Under the pieces are notes generated by a model that was not told where the DNA came from, searched no databases, and saw only the letters and a list, made by a program, of their open reading frames with translations. This document shows, in pieces, positions 21,601 to 33,430 of a stretch of DNA of 62,000 nt. The stretch is from Gnetum montanum (Eukaryota; Streptophyta; Gnetopsida; Gnetales; Gnetaceae), in contig MNCI01012718.1 of NCBI GenBank assembly GCA_015680685.1, forward strand, positions 369,048 to 431,047, written 5' to 3'. Numbering within the stretch: the first letter of the stretch is position 1; each line of letters begins with the position of its first letter. A program made the translations under genes and the position numbers.

Positions 21601-23131
21601 AGTGCTACGCTTGCTATGCTGGAGTCAGCTACGCTCTCCCATTGAGAGCCAGCTACGCTTTCCCGAGCATCCAAAATTTTGATTAAGTACCAAAGATATA
21701 ATTTGGCTTTTGTCTAGCAGGATTCCAAGGAAACTGATAACAAGATCTAATCTATACCAACTACTAGTGGAGAGAGCACATGGGACAACATAGAAGGAAA
21801 TGGTGAGGCCCTCCTTCTAGCTCTAAAAAACTGTAACGACTGAAAACATTAATGGTTGGAATCACTGAGGGGTCAATGGATGCACAATCTTAACCTCGCC
21901 TCCACATGAGGGCCTTGCTAGAAACAGAGGTAGAGCACCTTAAACAATCTTGTCAATTGAATAGGGACTTTACCAGTTGCAATCGGGGCAGTGGGTGCAA
22001 TTGGGGGATGGCGTAGTTAGCTGAAATGCAAATGCAAGTGACGTGAAATGGTACTAAGTGTTAAAGTAGTGCTTCACGATGCTCAGTGTAGAGCGTAGCC
22101 ATGAAATGGGGCAAGTGTAGCCAAGAATTTTGACCAAAATGAGAGTGTTAACCCACGGAGACTATCGCCCCGGTGTAGTATAGCATGATGACACGTGAAA
22201 AAGTGCAAAAAGATGTAAGAAAAATGCAATAAAATGCTAGAAATAGGAGAGAGAAATGGAACATTGCCCCAAATGGAAGTTTAGTTAACTCCAAAAGGGT
22301 CTTAGAATGTACACAGTGAACAATAGGCATAGTGGAAGCATAGTCACAGTCTCGATGGTGTCGGGCTGTGAAGTTTAGCATTCGTCGTGATGAATCATGC
22401 CTGCCGAGTTGGCCACTGTGGTGTACCATGTGGTGTTTTGCAGGGTTGCAACAGGGCTGTGGTGTACCGTGCAGTGCAAGGCTGCAATAGGACCATGATG
22501 TACCGTGCAGTGTAGAGTTGTAATGGGGCCATGGTGTATCATGCAGTGCAGGGATGCCTCTCTACTTATGGTGCTATGCTATGGGTCTTGTTCGCCCAAG
22601 AAGCTTAGTGCCAAAATGCCAAAATGCCAAATGCCAAAATGAAAGTGCCAACTGCCAATTGGTAAAAAATGAAAGGCCCTCTTAAAACATTAGGGTGCCA
22701 CATGGCAGTGTGGTAGGTGGGACTATGAGAAAAATTGAAAAAAATTTCTAAGTCCAGAGGTGACTAGAAAAAGTTTAAAAATTTTTCTAACTCTGGTTGC
22801 TACTCTCATTCCTTGTTACGCGTGGAACACAGAATGCTACCTAGGAACATGGCGTAGCATGGACACTTAGAAGAATCTAGTAAAAGTTATAGTCCTTGTT
22901 CTTACTACACTAGCTATGCTCTAGAGTGTAGCAGGAGGACTAGCCTTAGGAGTTAGAAAATCTACCAAATACCTCTTCCATGCTGAGCTAGCTTGATAGC
23001 TTTTGGCTTGACAATTAGGAAAAACTGGCCATTGACGTGCTGGCTATGCTCTAGAGTGTAATAGGGGTACTAGGAGTGTAGAACAACATTTAAAAAATTT
23101 TGTAAAGTTGGCCTTTGTGTGTTGGCTATGC

Positions 23132-23255
23132 TTAGAGTATAGCAGCTATAATGTCGAGCATAGTAGCTACAGTGTCGAGCATATCAGCTACAATACTAAG
23201 CATGGTAGCTACAATGCCAAGCATAGCAACTACAGTGCCAAGTGTAGCACAACAC
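23132..23255 (-). repeat. 21-bp minisatellite, 5' copy of element B
   Basis: Five to six 21-bp units with core AGCATAGTAGCTACAGTGTC. Open frames on both strands cross it because the period is a multiple of three; neither is supported as a gene. Confidence 0.75.
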
Positions 23256-23624
23256 TTAGAAAAATTTCTGCAGCTTGTTTCATCATTTTGACACTTAGAC
23301 AAAATTGCAAAAAATTGGTCATTGAAGCTGACTATGCTCAACACTTAGAAAAATTTAGGCAAAGTGCCATTGTTTTAATGCTTAGCCAAATTTGCAGTCA
23401 AGACACCAAGACCTAAAATTTTGTGGTAGCTACAATTGATTTAATGTCCTTTTTCATATATCTTCTAAAAATTTAAACATTGAAGACTCCATCTTCTACC
23501 ATTTTTGATGCCTAAATCTAATTTCCTAGTTACCCTAGAACTATGAACCTGACCTCAAACCTTTCAACCAATCATAGAGCTTCATTTTTCATGCTCAATA
23601 CCCTCAATTAATGCACTTTCATGG

Positions 23625-23703
23625 ATCCTGATATCGAGTACTTGATCTTGGGTCAACCTCGACGTTGGATACCTGATATCAAGTTGAACAAACCCTATAT
23701 ATA
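23625..23703 (+). promoter_or_regulatory. Internal promoter-like cassette (E2)
   Basis: Motifs TGATATCGAG, TTGGATACC and TGATATCAAG precede a TATATATA box at 23696-23703, in the same position relative to ORF2 as in E1, E3 and E4. Confidence 0.55.
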
Positions 23704-23892
23704 TGACCCCCATGGTGCCCAAAAATCCATTCTCTTCATTTGCATATGCGGGAGTTTTTCAAATTTTCTTTCGCAACTCAAAGCTCTATGCAACCAACTT
23801 CTACTTGCACTATTTGGCTCTCTACTACTTTGATTCTTGTATTGTTTGAACTTATTTGACCCTAGAGTGTTCAAGTTAGTTTTGTGTGTGTG

Positions 23893-23932
23893 GCGGAAGT
23901 GGGGGGTGGGAGGGGGGGGTGTGGGTGGGAAT
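23893..23932 (+). repeat. G-rich tract in the ORF2 leader (E2)
   Basis: About 40 bases with several runs of three to nine G (for example GGAAGTGGGGGGTGGGAGG) lie where E1 has its central polypurine-like tract. They satisfy the simple G3+ pattern for a G-quadruplex. Confidence 0.6.
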
Positions 23933-24293
23933 ACTTGCATGAGAAACTTGCACCAATTTTCTAAAATTTGCTATCACCTGGGGATATTATAAGGGTAAGA
24001 GTGTTAAAAAATTTAAACATTATAATGAAAAATCAATTGTATTAAAGCCAAAAACCTTAATTTTTCTACCCAAGAAACCATAATCTTCACAATACGCCAT
24101 ACATAAGCAAAAAGAAACCAATTGTAAAGGGTCATAAATAAGATAAACACTTTTTGGGCAATATTCTGAAAATTTTTCTAACTCTATAATCAAATGAATG
24201 AAAATGTTTAACAGAACTAAGGTCATGAGTAAGGTATAAACTTAGTAACGATAAACAACACCTTAGTAACATTTGACCTTTGATTGATTGCAG

Positions 24294-27023
24294 ATGGTCC
24301 CAAAAAGAGGAACACAAGAAGGACCTTTGCAAGGAGCAACCAAATGCCCAAGGGGTGCCAGGGGCTAGCAAGGCAAGCATGTAGAGCACAAAGAATAGGA
24401 AGCCCAATTGTTCAATATTCATTAAGAGGCTCTTCTCACAGGACAATTGATCTAAGGAGAGGCTACAGTACAACCAACTCCCGTGCAAGGACAACACCTC
24501 ACATTATCCCCAAAATGCCTTGAGGCCATTCAAAAAATATCCATGTTGACCATAGTCATCGTGGAGATGAACTTCGGCCCGTTCATGGCATTCACTCTTG
24601 AATCTATTCACACACAACTTCAAGTGTTGCCTTTATGGTCAATTCTTTCAGACAACGGTGAATGGTACCTTGGTGAAACATACCAATTCTAGCATAACAA
24701 AGATGAAAGTACCACTACCAACATTTGTGGAGTCAATGTTTCATTCACAATCAAAGTAATCATAGAAGCTCTTAATATGCCAAATGAGGGGGCTAAGTTA
24801 ACCCATCTATCCACAAAATCTGACCCCAACACTAGAAAGTTGTTGTTAAGGCAGGAGTACAAGGATGACAAATTGTATCATGAATTAACTCTGGAGGAGA
24901 GGGCTTATTTCAAAATAGGAACATATCACCTCTTCCCCACAAAATTGCTCAATAGGATCTCCATGTATGTAGCTAGGGAAAGTGCCATACTAATGGGTAA
25001 ATACATGGCTAGCCTTTCCTAGTTATATTGCACACAAATTCAAAGGTAGTTTGAAGAAAAGAAGGTAGGAAAGCCAACACTCACATTCCCTTGCCTCATC
25101 CAAAATTTGTGCAAGCATGCTAAAATCCGGGGTTACACAAATGACATCCCCAAGAAAGCTCAGAATGCTTCCTTCACTGAATTACTTAAATCAACAACAC
25201 TAAGGATAGAACTTGGTAAAGAAGCAGAACCAGAGAAGGAAGTAGAACCTAAGAAAGAAGCTGAACAAAATCCTAAATAATATTGCAAGCCACAAGTTTC
25301 ATCCTTGCCACCATAGGATTATAGGTCGACAATGAGCCATTTATAGAAAATTGTTGAAGTGCTCAGCTAAGGGAGTAGAGAGGAATCAAGCCTCTTCAGA
25401 GTCATTGACAATGTTGTGCAATCCACTATTTTGGTAGATCCAACAAGCGCAAAGATCTCACTACAATCAAGAGAGAATCCCAATGGTCATGTCAAATCTT
25501 TGGTAATGCTGCATCTTTCCAAATGATGCTTAAAACAGGTGATGGTGCCACAGTAGTGGTAATGTAGCATCAAGATGCAATAGGTGCGGCAAAAGTAATA
25601 ACAGATCACATTAAGGAATCATTCAATGTACTTGTTGTGCCCCCAGTAGATCTGACTAGGATTAGAGATGCACAAATGTTTGTTGGGACTTCAATGACTC
25701 CTGTAGCACATAAGGATGTGTTAGGTCGATTGCTACATATAAGGCAAGTGATGACCACCTTGTTTGACATTCTTGGTGATGTCATTGTAGCCTAATTAGA
25801 CTTCATCACCACCAAGGAAAAGGTGGTTATGGTTGAGGTTAGGGCAAAACATGCGGAAGTGGAAGTGTAACATTTGCAACACAAGCTAACTGCCCTGAGA
25901 GTTGAGAGATGGGATCTTGCTCGATTTATTGCGCTTGACCAGCTGATTCATTCAGAATAGAGCAGCTAAACAAGTTGATCAAGGAAAATAAAGCTATCAA
26001 GAAAGAAAAGGAGAAGGTGATTTGGAATGCTTCTATTGTCAATGCACAATCCCACTCTTATAAGAAGGCATTGACCGCATCTAGGAAGAGAATAAACAAC
26101 TCACTGTAGAGAATTCATGGTTGACCATCATTGAAAAACAAAAGAATGTTTTGAAAGAAAGTATTCATTAGTTAAGAGAATAACTAATGAAGGTCAACCA
26201 AGATATTAGCAAACTAGCTAGAGAAAACAAAACCCTCTTAATGGAGAAGGTCCATGCCATTCGACAAAAGTCCGCAAATGAAATAAGCGCATGGCAGAAT
26301 GAGGCCAAGAAACATGAAAAGTTGAAAGAACACTTTCAAGACCAAGTAAGCATGTACAAGTAGATAAACGAAAAAGAAATTCAGATGGCTAAAGCCTACA
26401 TAGGATCCATGTCAACATAGAATCCTGATTGGCAGCCAATTCTAGATAGTTATGCACTAGTCCATCAAACAGAAGTGAAGAATGAAGACCTGCAGATTGA
26501 GGATTTGAAAGAATACATGACATTGGCTAACCTCAGATATGCCAACCTTGTCATGTTAACAATAGATTGGCCTAGAAGTGAGTTGGAGAAATAGGTAGCG
26601 ACCACTTATGCATTATACGAGAAATAGTTTGTAGATAGAAAAGTCACTCTACAGAAACTTCACGTTGTAAACTTAGAACTTCATGTGGTTAAAACCCGCT
26701 ACCATGGATAGAAGGATGTTGCTTCAGACTTGGCTAGAAGACTCATAGATTATCATAAGCTCAAAGAAAAGGCTAGGGCATTTGAAGAGGAGCGATGGTA
26801 GTTTGCGGCTTGGTACATGAAGGCCAACAAAATATTTCCATAACTGCAATGTCCTTGGGATGTACTAGCACCAACACACATTGGTTCAGTAGCCTGGATG
26901 GTGCACAATCCACTGATGGAAGAAGAAAAGTTGTAGCCACTCCTCAACCGTTACAAATTTTAGAAGCCTAGTGACAAAGGGAAGCAACTGATGGAGAAGC
27001 CACCACCTCTGAGAACTACATGA
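24294..27023 (+). pseudogene. Family-A ORF2, full-length but decayed (E2)
   Basis: Second protein of the family, about 910 codons from the ATG at 24294, which directly follows TTGCAG, to TGA at 27021-27023. It matches E1 ORF2 along its length: MNFGPFMAFTLES, LPLWSILSDNGEWYLGETYQF, EERAYFKIGTYHLFPTKLLNRIS, LTFPCLIQNLCKHAKI, then an acidic repeat-like linker (EPEKEVEPKKEAE), the coiled-coil region (about 25830-26740; KKHEKLKEHFQDQVSMYK) and CPWDV near the end. The stop positions mostly differ from those in E1, so the two copies decayed independently. No catalytic motif is seen. The role is unknown; the long coiled coil suggests self-assembly or particle binding. Confidence 0.72.
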
Positions 27024-27198
27024 GCATCCCTGATTTTGTGTCTTATAATATTGTATCCAAATTTTTGTAAAACACCACTGCAGCATGTAAAAGTCCATTT
27101 GTTTGTTTGTTTGAGTGAGTTAATAATTCCATACCTTCCTAACATTTTGTAAAGAACTTGTTCCTCATTTTGTTTAACTCAAGGACAAGTTTTCATTT

Positions 27199-27211
27199 AG
27201 TTATGGGGGTA
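27199..27211 (+). promoter_or_regulatory. E2 3' polypurine tract
   Basis: AGTTATGGGGGTA lies directly before the 3' LTR, preceded by CTCAAGGACAAG (compare CTCGAGGACGAG in other plant gypsy elements). Confidence 0.75.
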
Positions 27212-28104
27212 TGATGAGTTATGATTATGTCATTCCCAATATCGGATATTTGATATCGAGGCTTCGATATTGAATACATAATATCGAGTCCCAAGAAATG
27301 ATGTTGGATATTCAATATTTTATCCTTCCTGCTAACCTATAAATACAACACTTGGATGCACAATTAGGATATAGCTTTAGTTTTAGTTTTCAGCTAGCTT
27401 TTTCATAGATTATTAATTTCCAGTTCTATTATTCCCAATGCATGCCCACAGTGTGATGTTTCTGATTATATGGCATTCTTATTCGTGTGATATACTTGGA
27501 CACGTTACATGACTAGAAATAAAGATCGAGATTACTTCCATCATTGCAGTATTCACTTAGATTATTATTGCTTTGAGTTGTTTAATTATTTAATTATTTA
27601 ATTATTTACTATTTTCCTTAGTTAATATTTCCATTTACTGCTCTTTACGATTCTTGTCATTAAGTAGAATGAGTACAGCTAATCATGAGTGCTTAAGTGT
27701 AATTACTCAATAATCTAGCAGTGTATTGTTTGGCAAACCCAATGACATACACTTGGCAATTCTAGTGGTGGTTATATAAAGTCCAAGGCATGTGGACGAT
27801 TAGGAATGGATGCTCATTGCACATAGGCTAGTTTAGACTTTACGTTCCACTGTTTATTAGCTTAATTATTTTATCTCTTTATTGTCATTAGGAATAGCAT
27901 AGGATTAGACAACATCACATGCCTCACTTTGAACTAAACCATACGTGACAAAGCTACCACTCGTCCAAGTGGAAAGACAATGAACTCTAATCAAGGCATA
28001 ACGATTTAGATGCACAACTAGTCCCATCCACGGAATTCGAATGGATTATGCATGAATGCTTGTGATTTGTATGGTTGAACATAGGGGTACCTTGCCACTC
28101 ATTA
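27212..28104 (+). repeat. E2 3' LTR
   Basis: An 893-bp LTR starting TGATGAGTTATG and ending CACTCATTA. It has a GATATC-type array (AATATCGG, TGATATCGAG, TCGATATTG, TAATATCGAG at about 27240-27300) before CTATAAATA near 27340, and the family-A landmarks CAATGCATGCCCACAGTGTGATG and 'gtacctt.ccactcatta' at its end. Confidence 0.8.
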
Positions 28105-28622
28105 AGAATAAATGTTTTTTCTAATTAAGTGTTAACTCATTAATTTTTTTTATCCTTAATGCAGGTAACATCTAAAAGATTAAGATACTTAATTTGAAGG
28201 ACAACACATGAACTTTTGCAATACTATGTAGCATGAAAAGGAATTGATAATGCACCAAAAAATTAAGTCAATCCACAAGGTCTCACAATGGAAAAAAGAT
28301 CCAAATGCAAGAGAAGAACTTGATTAGAGATGTGTAAGTCAAGCTAAATTTCCTATCATTCTTAAAATGATTATTAGAAAACATTTTAGGAGAAGAGCAA
28401 GGAAGGAATGTCACCTAAATTGTAATTCTTCAAATTCAGTATTTATAGTATTTTTGTCATGATGTAATTTTAGTGTAAAGGTTAACAACTTCAAAACTTT
28501 GTTAAATATGACACTTCTAGTTATGTAGCTAGTCTATTCTTAGTCACCCTACAATTTTTTTTTATCTAGACTTCATCCATTTCTATAACTCAATGACAAG
28601 TTCTTATTCAACCATAAGGATA
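28105..28622 (+). mobile_element. Remnant of family-A-like internal 3' sequence
   Basis: Mostly uninformative AT-rich sequence. Its last 60 bases (CTCAATGACAAG, then CCATAAGGATA) align with the conserved stretch before the polypurine tract in E1-E3, so it is probably the 3' internal end of an older family-A relative. Confidence 0.4.
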
Positions 28623-29480
28623 TGATGAAATATCAAATATTCTAGATTAACGAACTTAAGGCTAATACAATGTTTAATTGGGAAACATAAAAATCAATAT
28701 AAACAAGTTATGCTAGTGAAGACTTAGCACATATGTACTAGCACAAGCTTTATTATGCTAGTGCATTTGCATTGGAATAATTAGGAAATTTGCATATATA
28801 TATATATATATGCCCTAATGAAAATCATTAATTTTAATAAAAAATAGGAAAACTATGTAAGTTTAATTCTTGATTTGTAGCTATTAGCAAGTGCTCATAA
28901 TGTATATTTAAGTAAGTTGTCTAGAGTCTTTGTTCAAATGGTTATGCCAGGATGTATCCTTGAATGATAATAAAGATTGAGGTTGATACCTTCACATTGG
29001 AGCACTTTGGTTTAGAATAGATTTACATTTTTTGCATTTTACTTCATTGCAATTAAATAGCTAATTTTCTATAATATTTTCATTTATATTTTTCATCTCT
29101 ATTAGTAAGGAAAAATGAGTATGTTAAGACCTTGAGTAGTAGTTACGCTAGCTAGTTGATTGGATACACCAAGTAGTAAACTAGCTTTATTATCCTTTAG
29201 TTAATATATAAATTCAATATTATGATGGTAGGTTAATGGAATAGATATTTATTGCACTTAATACTTTATCTTTATTCGTACAAATTTAGATTAATTTCCA
29301 TTTTTAGTAACTATGGACTATATAACATCATTGATCTTATGCCTTAGTCATGTTTAACTATACATTAAGAGATCACTACAAATGTGATTCATAAGAGAAG
29401 AACCTATGATTGACCTATGCTACTTCTAGATGTTTAACTTATCACTTCCACGTATTATGATAGGGTCCATGTATATACTC
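28623..29480 (+). repeat. Strongly decayed family-A-like LTR
   Basis: Starts TGATGAAATATC after the decayed polypurine tract. A run of (TA)n at 28795-28811 sits where the TATA box is expected. AATAAAGATTGAGGTTGAT, ATGAGTATG and a TTTAACTATAC stretch follow in family-A LTR order. The end is not clear. Confidence 0.4.
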
Positions 29481-30506
29481 CAAATGTGACTAATAAGTTA
29501 CATGAATAATGTCTTAGACGGTTTGAACATGTGCAAAGAAAATCAAATAACAAGCCTATAAAAAGTAGTTGTTACATCATTGTTTCAAAAAAGCCATTGA
29601 AGAAAGATCAAACAATAAATTGCAAATAAAAGAAATATCTATCTCTTGATAGAAGCAAATGGTAAAAAGAACTTATGTAGCTAACCCCATCTTATTGGAA
29701 CACATGATGGTAATGATGATGATAACAATGATGACGTTACTTATAAATGATTGATTGCATGATCAATTTATTGTTTCACTTAGGTATACTATATGATCCA
29801 TGTTGACGCATTGTTATGTTTTTGTTAAGTTGCACCAAACTTTCATATTGAAAGTATAACCTATAAGTTACATATCGTCATAATTTTTGTTATGATAACT
29901 TCCTCAAATCCATGAACATCTCTTTAAAAAGCATCACAACATTAGGATTTTATTCCTACAAAATTATATTCCCTTTCACAAAATGTCCCCCATGAGTGGG
30001 AGTGTGGGGAGGTGTGTGAAGTGGAGGAGAAGATGTTAGACCTTGAAACCTTTCAAGGAATGTCATAGAATCTATTAGAAAATAGAATGCATAAAAAATG
30101 TTCTAAGCAATACAAAAAATTTTAAAACTAAGGCCAAAACATTAGGATGATTTTCCAATAAAAAATTGAAGAAAAAATAAATAAAAATATGTATGAAATC
30201 CCAATAGTCAAGTTTTATTTAAAAATTAAATAAAAATATTTAGGCAGTTGTTATGGTAGGTTCCTGAAAACCCATAAAAATATATTAATAAAAAGCAATA
30301 ATATATCAACATCAATGATACCCTAGTTCATGACCAAGATAACCAAATACAAAGTACAATACATCATAGCTTCAAAACGCCATTATTATCCTTGAAAAAG
30401 AGGAAAGACTTAATGGTTTTAGAGGTACCAATACTAGTTTTCATCTTTGCAACAAATTCTTAAAAACCTTCCTTCTAGGGTAGGAAAATGATCAAGCCTT
30501 GCCCTC
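29481..30506. other. Unassigned AT-rich sequence left of E3
   Basis: No open frame with a recognisable domain. Because E3 is flanked by CCCTC on both sides, this stretch and 38058-38812 were contiguous before E3 inserted, so it may be the 3' part of the LINE. The last five bases (30502-30506) are the left target duplication. Confidence 0.4.
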
Positions 30507-31378
30507 TAATGAGTGGCAAGGCATCCCTACACTCAACTATACAAATATGAGCATTCACGCATGATCTGGTCGAACTCCATGGATGGGCTAGTTGTGGTAT
30601 CTAGATCATTACACGTTGATCGCAATTCATTGTCTTCTGACCTGGACTAGCATCTGCTTTGTCACGTATGGTTTAGTCTAGAGTGAGGTGTATGATGTGG
30701 GCCCAAACTAGTGCTACTCTTAGAGGAACTGGAAAATAACTTTGTTTTAACTAAGAGGGAGTGGGAGAAGAGAATCTAAGCTAGCCTAAGTGTGATGAGC
30801 ATCCATCCTTAATCATCCGTACACATCTTAGACCTTGTGTACTACTCTTGGGCTTACCAAGCATATATTACTTGAGCACTCCTAGATGCGCTACTTGGTT
30901 ACCAAGTAGTTACACTTCAATGTTCATGATTAAGTTGTACTCGTTCCGCATTTAATAACAGGAATAGTAAATAATGGTAAGAAAATATTAACTAAGAAAA
31001 TAATAAATAATAATAACAATTAACCAATTAAAACTAAGTAAATGCTGCAATGATGGAGTAATCTCAATCTTTATTGCTAATCATGTGGGTGTCCAAGTAT
31101 GTCACACTCGAATAAAGGTTCCATACAATTACAAGCATCACACTGTGGGCATGCACTTGGGAAAATATTCTAACTCCTACAGAAACAAATTGCAAGAGTT
31201 TCGCTACAACTTAAACATAAGATGCCTAAATGTGGTGGGTGCATGCATATTTATAGCAGAAAATGAACTCTGCATTGATGAGGCCACATCAATGCATGGA
31301 AAGATGTGTTGATGGGGTCATGTTCACGCGGCTGTGTTGACAAGGCTTTGTCGACATTGTCCACTGGATGCTTCATCA
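30507..31378 (-). repeat. E3 3' LTR
   Basis: On the minus strand it starts TGATGAAGCATCC at 31378 and ends at 30507 (CACTCATTA). The TATA-type TATAAATA is at 31256-31249. The upstream array uses GTCGAC/GTTGAC-like motifs rather than GATATC. Confidence 0.88.
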
Positions 31379-31391
31379 TACCCCCACGATT
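31379..31391 (-). promoter_or_regulatory. E3 3' polypurine tract
   Basis: The minus strand reads AATCGTGGGGGTA directly before the LTR. CTCGAGGACGAG lies about 25 bases upstream. Confidence 0.78.
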
Positions 31392-31562
31392 GAATAACAA
31401 CTCGTCCTCGAGTCAAACAAAATGAGAACAAGTGTAATTAATTACACAGTGGATAGGTATGGGATTATTAATTACTAGAAATTTACTCATGTTGCAATGT
31501 GGAATTAAACAAAACAAAATTGGGACATAGACATAGAATGCAAAATGCAAAATTGTTGGAAC

Positions 31563-32835
31563 TCATGTGGTTCCTGGTAGTGGTGGCTTCTCCATGGGCC
31601 CTTTCCCCTTGTCTTGTGCTCTAGGTTTTGAAAGTTGATGGCTCTAAAGGAGTGCTTGGAGCTTTTCCTCTTTGGTTTGGGATTCTTGTGCCGTCCATGC
31701 TAATACTCCAATGATTGATGGAGTCGACACCTCTCATGGACACGACAATTGCAGGAACATCTGATTGGCCTTGACATACCAAGCCGCAAATAGCCATCAT
31801 TCCTCCTCATAGGCTCTAGCCTTCTCCTTGTATTCCTAGTAGTCTGTAAGCCATCGAGCAAAGTCTGTTGTGACATCTTTTTTATCCTTGGTAGCTAGCC
31901 TTGACTACATCTAACTCAAATTTGCAACGTCTTCTTGTGCTCAGCAAATTCGGTTTCATATTTGACGTAGGTGGTTGCTACCTGCTTCTCTAGCTTTATT
32001 CTCGGGCATCTTGCTGTTAGCGTGGCTAAATTGGCATACTGCAGGTTTGCCAATTCCATGTACACCGTAAGATCCTGTATCTGCAGGTCCTAGCTTTTGA
32101 GCTCTACTTGGTGGACAAATGCATAGGTATTCAATATGGCCCGCCAATTAGTGTTTTGAGCACTGAGAGTGTTGATATGGGCCTTGGCCATATGGATTTC
32201 TTTTTCAACTACTTTCTTGTACATCCCCACTTGGTCCAGGATCAACTCCCCATACGCCTTGTCTTCCTTGCCATACGTCCTTTTCAACCAAATTTTTTGT
32301 GCATTAGCATTGGAGCAAGTGGGTAGGTGAGCAATTTTCGACCTTGTATTCGGAAGATTTAACACTTCCGAATGGCTTTGGCAAAGAAATATACAAAAAC
32401 ACCACCAATATCAACTGTGATGCCTTCTTCTTTATTGTGCCAAAATTGGTACATATCTCCCAAGTACCAGGCACCACTTTCAGAGAGGATATGCCATAAT
32501 GGGGACCCTTTGAGTTGGTCCCTGACTACTTCAAAAGTGAACTTAGTGAAAGGTCCAAAGTTGAGTTCCACAATCATGGTTGATGACGTGGACCTTTCGT
32601 GGATTGCTTAAACACATTCCAGGGATAGCGTGAGATGTTGTCCCTGTTCAGGTGCTTCAATGGCTCCTTTTTCAGCCTGTCCCGATTGCACAATAATAGG
32701 AGGCTCTTGATGAATGCTAAATGATTGTGCTTCATGTTTTGTACATTCCTCGGGAGATGCCTGGCCTCTGCCTCTCCTTAATCGTTTGGATGCACCTTGA
32801 GAGGGTCCTCCTTGTTGTCCACGTTTAGGGGCCAT
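31563..32835 (-). pseudogene. Family-A ORF2 with a large in-frame internal deletion (E3)
   Basis: The ATG at 32835-32833 follows TTGCAG. The N-terminus is better kept than in E1: MAPKRGQQGGPSQGASKRLR, basic RRGRGQ, then LNFGPFTKFTFE and LSESGAWYLGDMYQFWHN. At about 32245, right after YGELILD, the frame jumps to QVGMYKKVVEKEIHMAKAHI from the distal coiled coil. The central ~1.5 kb present in E1 and E2 is missing without loss of frame (open frame 32090-32365 spans the join). The C-terminal part is frameshifted and ends at TGA (31565-31563). What remains is the basic N-terminus, half of the globular domain and the last third of the coiled coil. Confidence 0.75.
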
Positions 32836-33149
32836 CTGCAATCACACGAGGCTGGCTATTAGTAAGGTTATTTACAAAATATGACTTATACCCTTACTTC
32901 TTACCTTTAATGAATTTGTTTTTGTTTTTGTTCCGTATGATCCAGAGTTAGGAAATTTTATGAAAATGTCCCCTAAAATTTGATATTAGGCCTAGTTTGA
33001 TTAGGTGGCTCTAAAAATTAATTCTCATGATATGAGTGAAGAGAGAAAATTGATTTGGCAACGTGTTTCACAGTTTCTATGACCATTTACCCTTTATGAT
33101 ATCCTTTGGACGATGATAAATATTGGAAAATTATGCGCAACTTGGAGCA

Positions 33150-33167
33150 TACCCTTTCCCCATGACT
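33150..33167 (-). promoter_or_regulatory. Central polypurine-like tract (E3)
   Basis: The minus strand reads AGTCATGGGGAAAGGGTA, preceded by GAGTGTTCAGCTT exactly as in E1. Its conservation within an otherwise diverged leader supports a function. Confidence 0.45.
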
Positions 33168-33340
33168 AAGCTGAACACTCTGAGTGCAGATAAGTTCAAT
33201 CGAAATGGGAATTGGAGTGTTAAAAAGCAAGTTATGGATGTTTGAACAATAGGTGCATAAGCTAGCAAGTTCGTGAAAGAAAATTTGAACAACTCCCCTC
33301 GCATGAATAGTGTAAAATGATGTTGACGTGTGTGCACCGA

Positions 33341-33430
33341 GGGGGGGGGGGGGGGGTTCCATATATAGATAGTTTTGATGAACGCGAGATCACGTACCCA
33401 ATAGCACGGACCCGATATCGCGTCCAAGGT
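33341..33430 (-). promoter_or_regulatory. Internal promoter-like cassette and poly(C/G) run (E3)
   Basis: On the minus strand: GCGATATCGGGT and TGATCTCG, then a TATATAT box (33368-33361), then a run of 16 C (plus-strand G, 33341-33356), matching the shorter C-run after the TATA box in E1. The open frame 33131-33664 (-) spans this cassette and is not a gene. Confidence 0.55.

Larger units (their letters stand above)
4547..23435 (-). mobile_element. Family-B Ty3/gypsy element without pol, interrupted by E1
   Basis: On the minus strand the order is: terminal repeat (23435 to about 20985), gag and protease (about 20985 to 17850), GGCC-rich minisatellite, spacer, E1 inserted at 7936-16747, remaining spacer, polypurine tract (7080-7068) and the second terminal repeat (7067 to about 4547). 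The two terminal copies are about 2.5 kb and co-linear. No integrase or RT motif is present, so the element could not have moved alone. The outer LTR limits and primer site are not clear. The flanks (after 23435 and before 4547) show no matching 5-bp duplication, so reading this as one element is an inference. Confidence 0.55.
20985..23435 (-). repeat. Family-B terminal repeat, 5' copy
   Basis: Co-linear with 4547-7067. On the minus strand it starts at 23435 with TGTAGCTACCACAAAATTTT, slightly different from TGAAACACCATAAAATTTT in the other copy. Includes the 21-bp array (23135-23255), palindromes near 22920 and 23045, and the 26-bp array (21350-21600). No primer site is recognised at the inner end, so the limit near 20985 is approximate. 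Confidence 0.6.
23436..28104 (+). mobile_element. E2: 3' half of a family-A element
   Basis: Starts abruptly at the edge of element B with family-A spacer sequence. It continues with the internal promoter cassette (23625-23703), ORF2 (24294-27023), polypurine tract and 3' LTR (27212-28104). Its 5' LTR and gag are not adjacent. E0 (3091-4546) is a candidate for the missing 5' part on the other side of element B. Confidence 0.75.

Noticed and set aside
28795-28811. (TA)n run as a microsatellite of interest
   Set aside because: Short, and explained as the TATA region of a decayed LTR.
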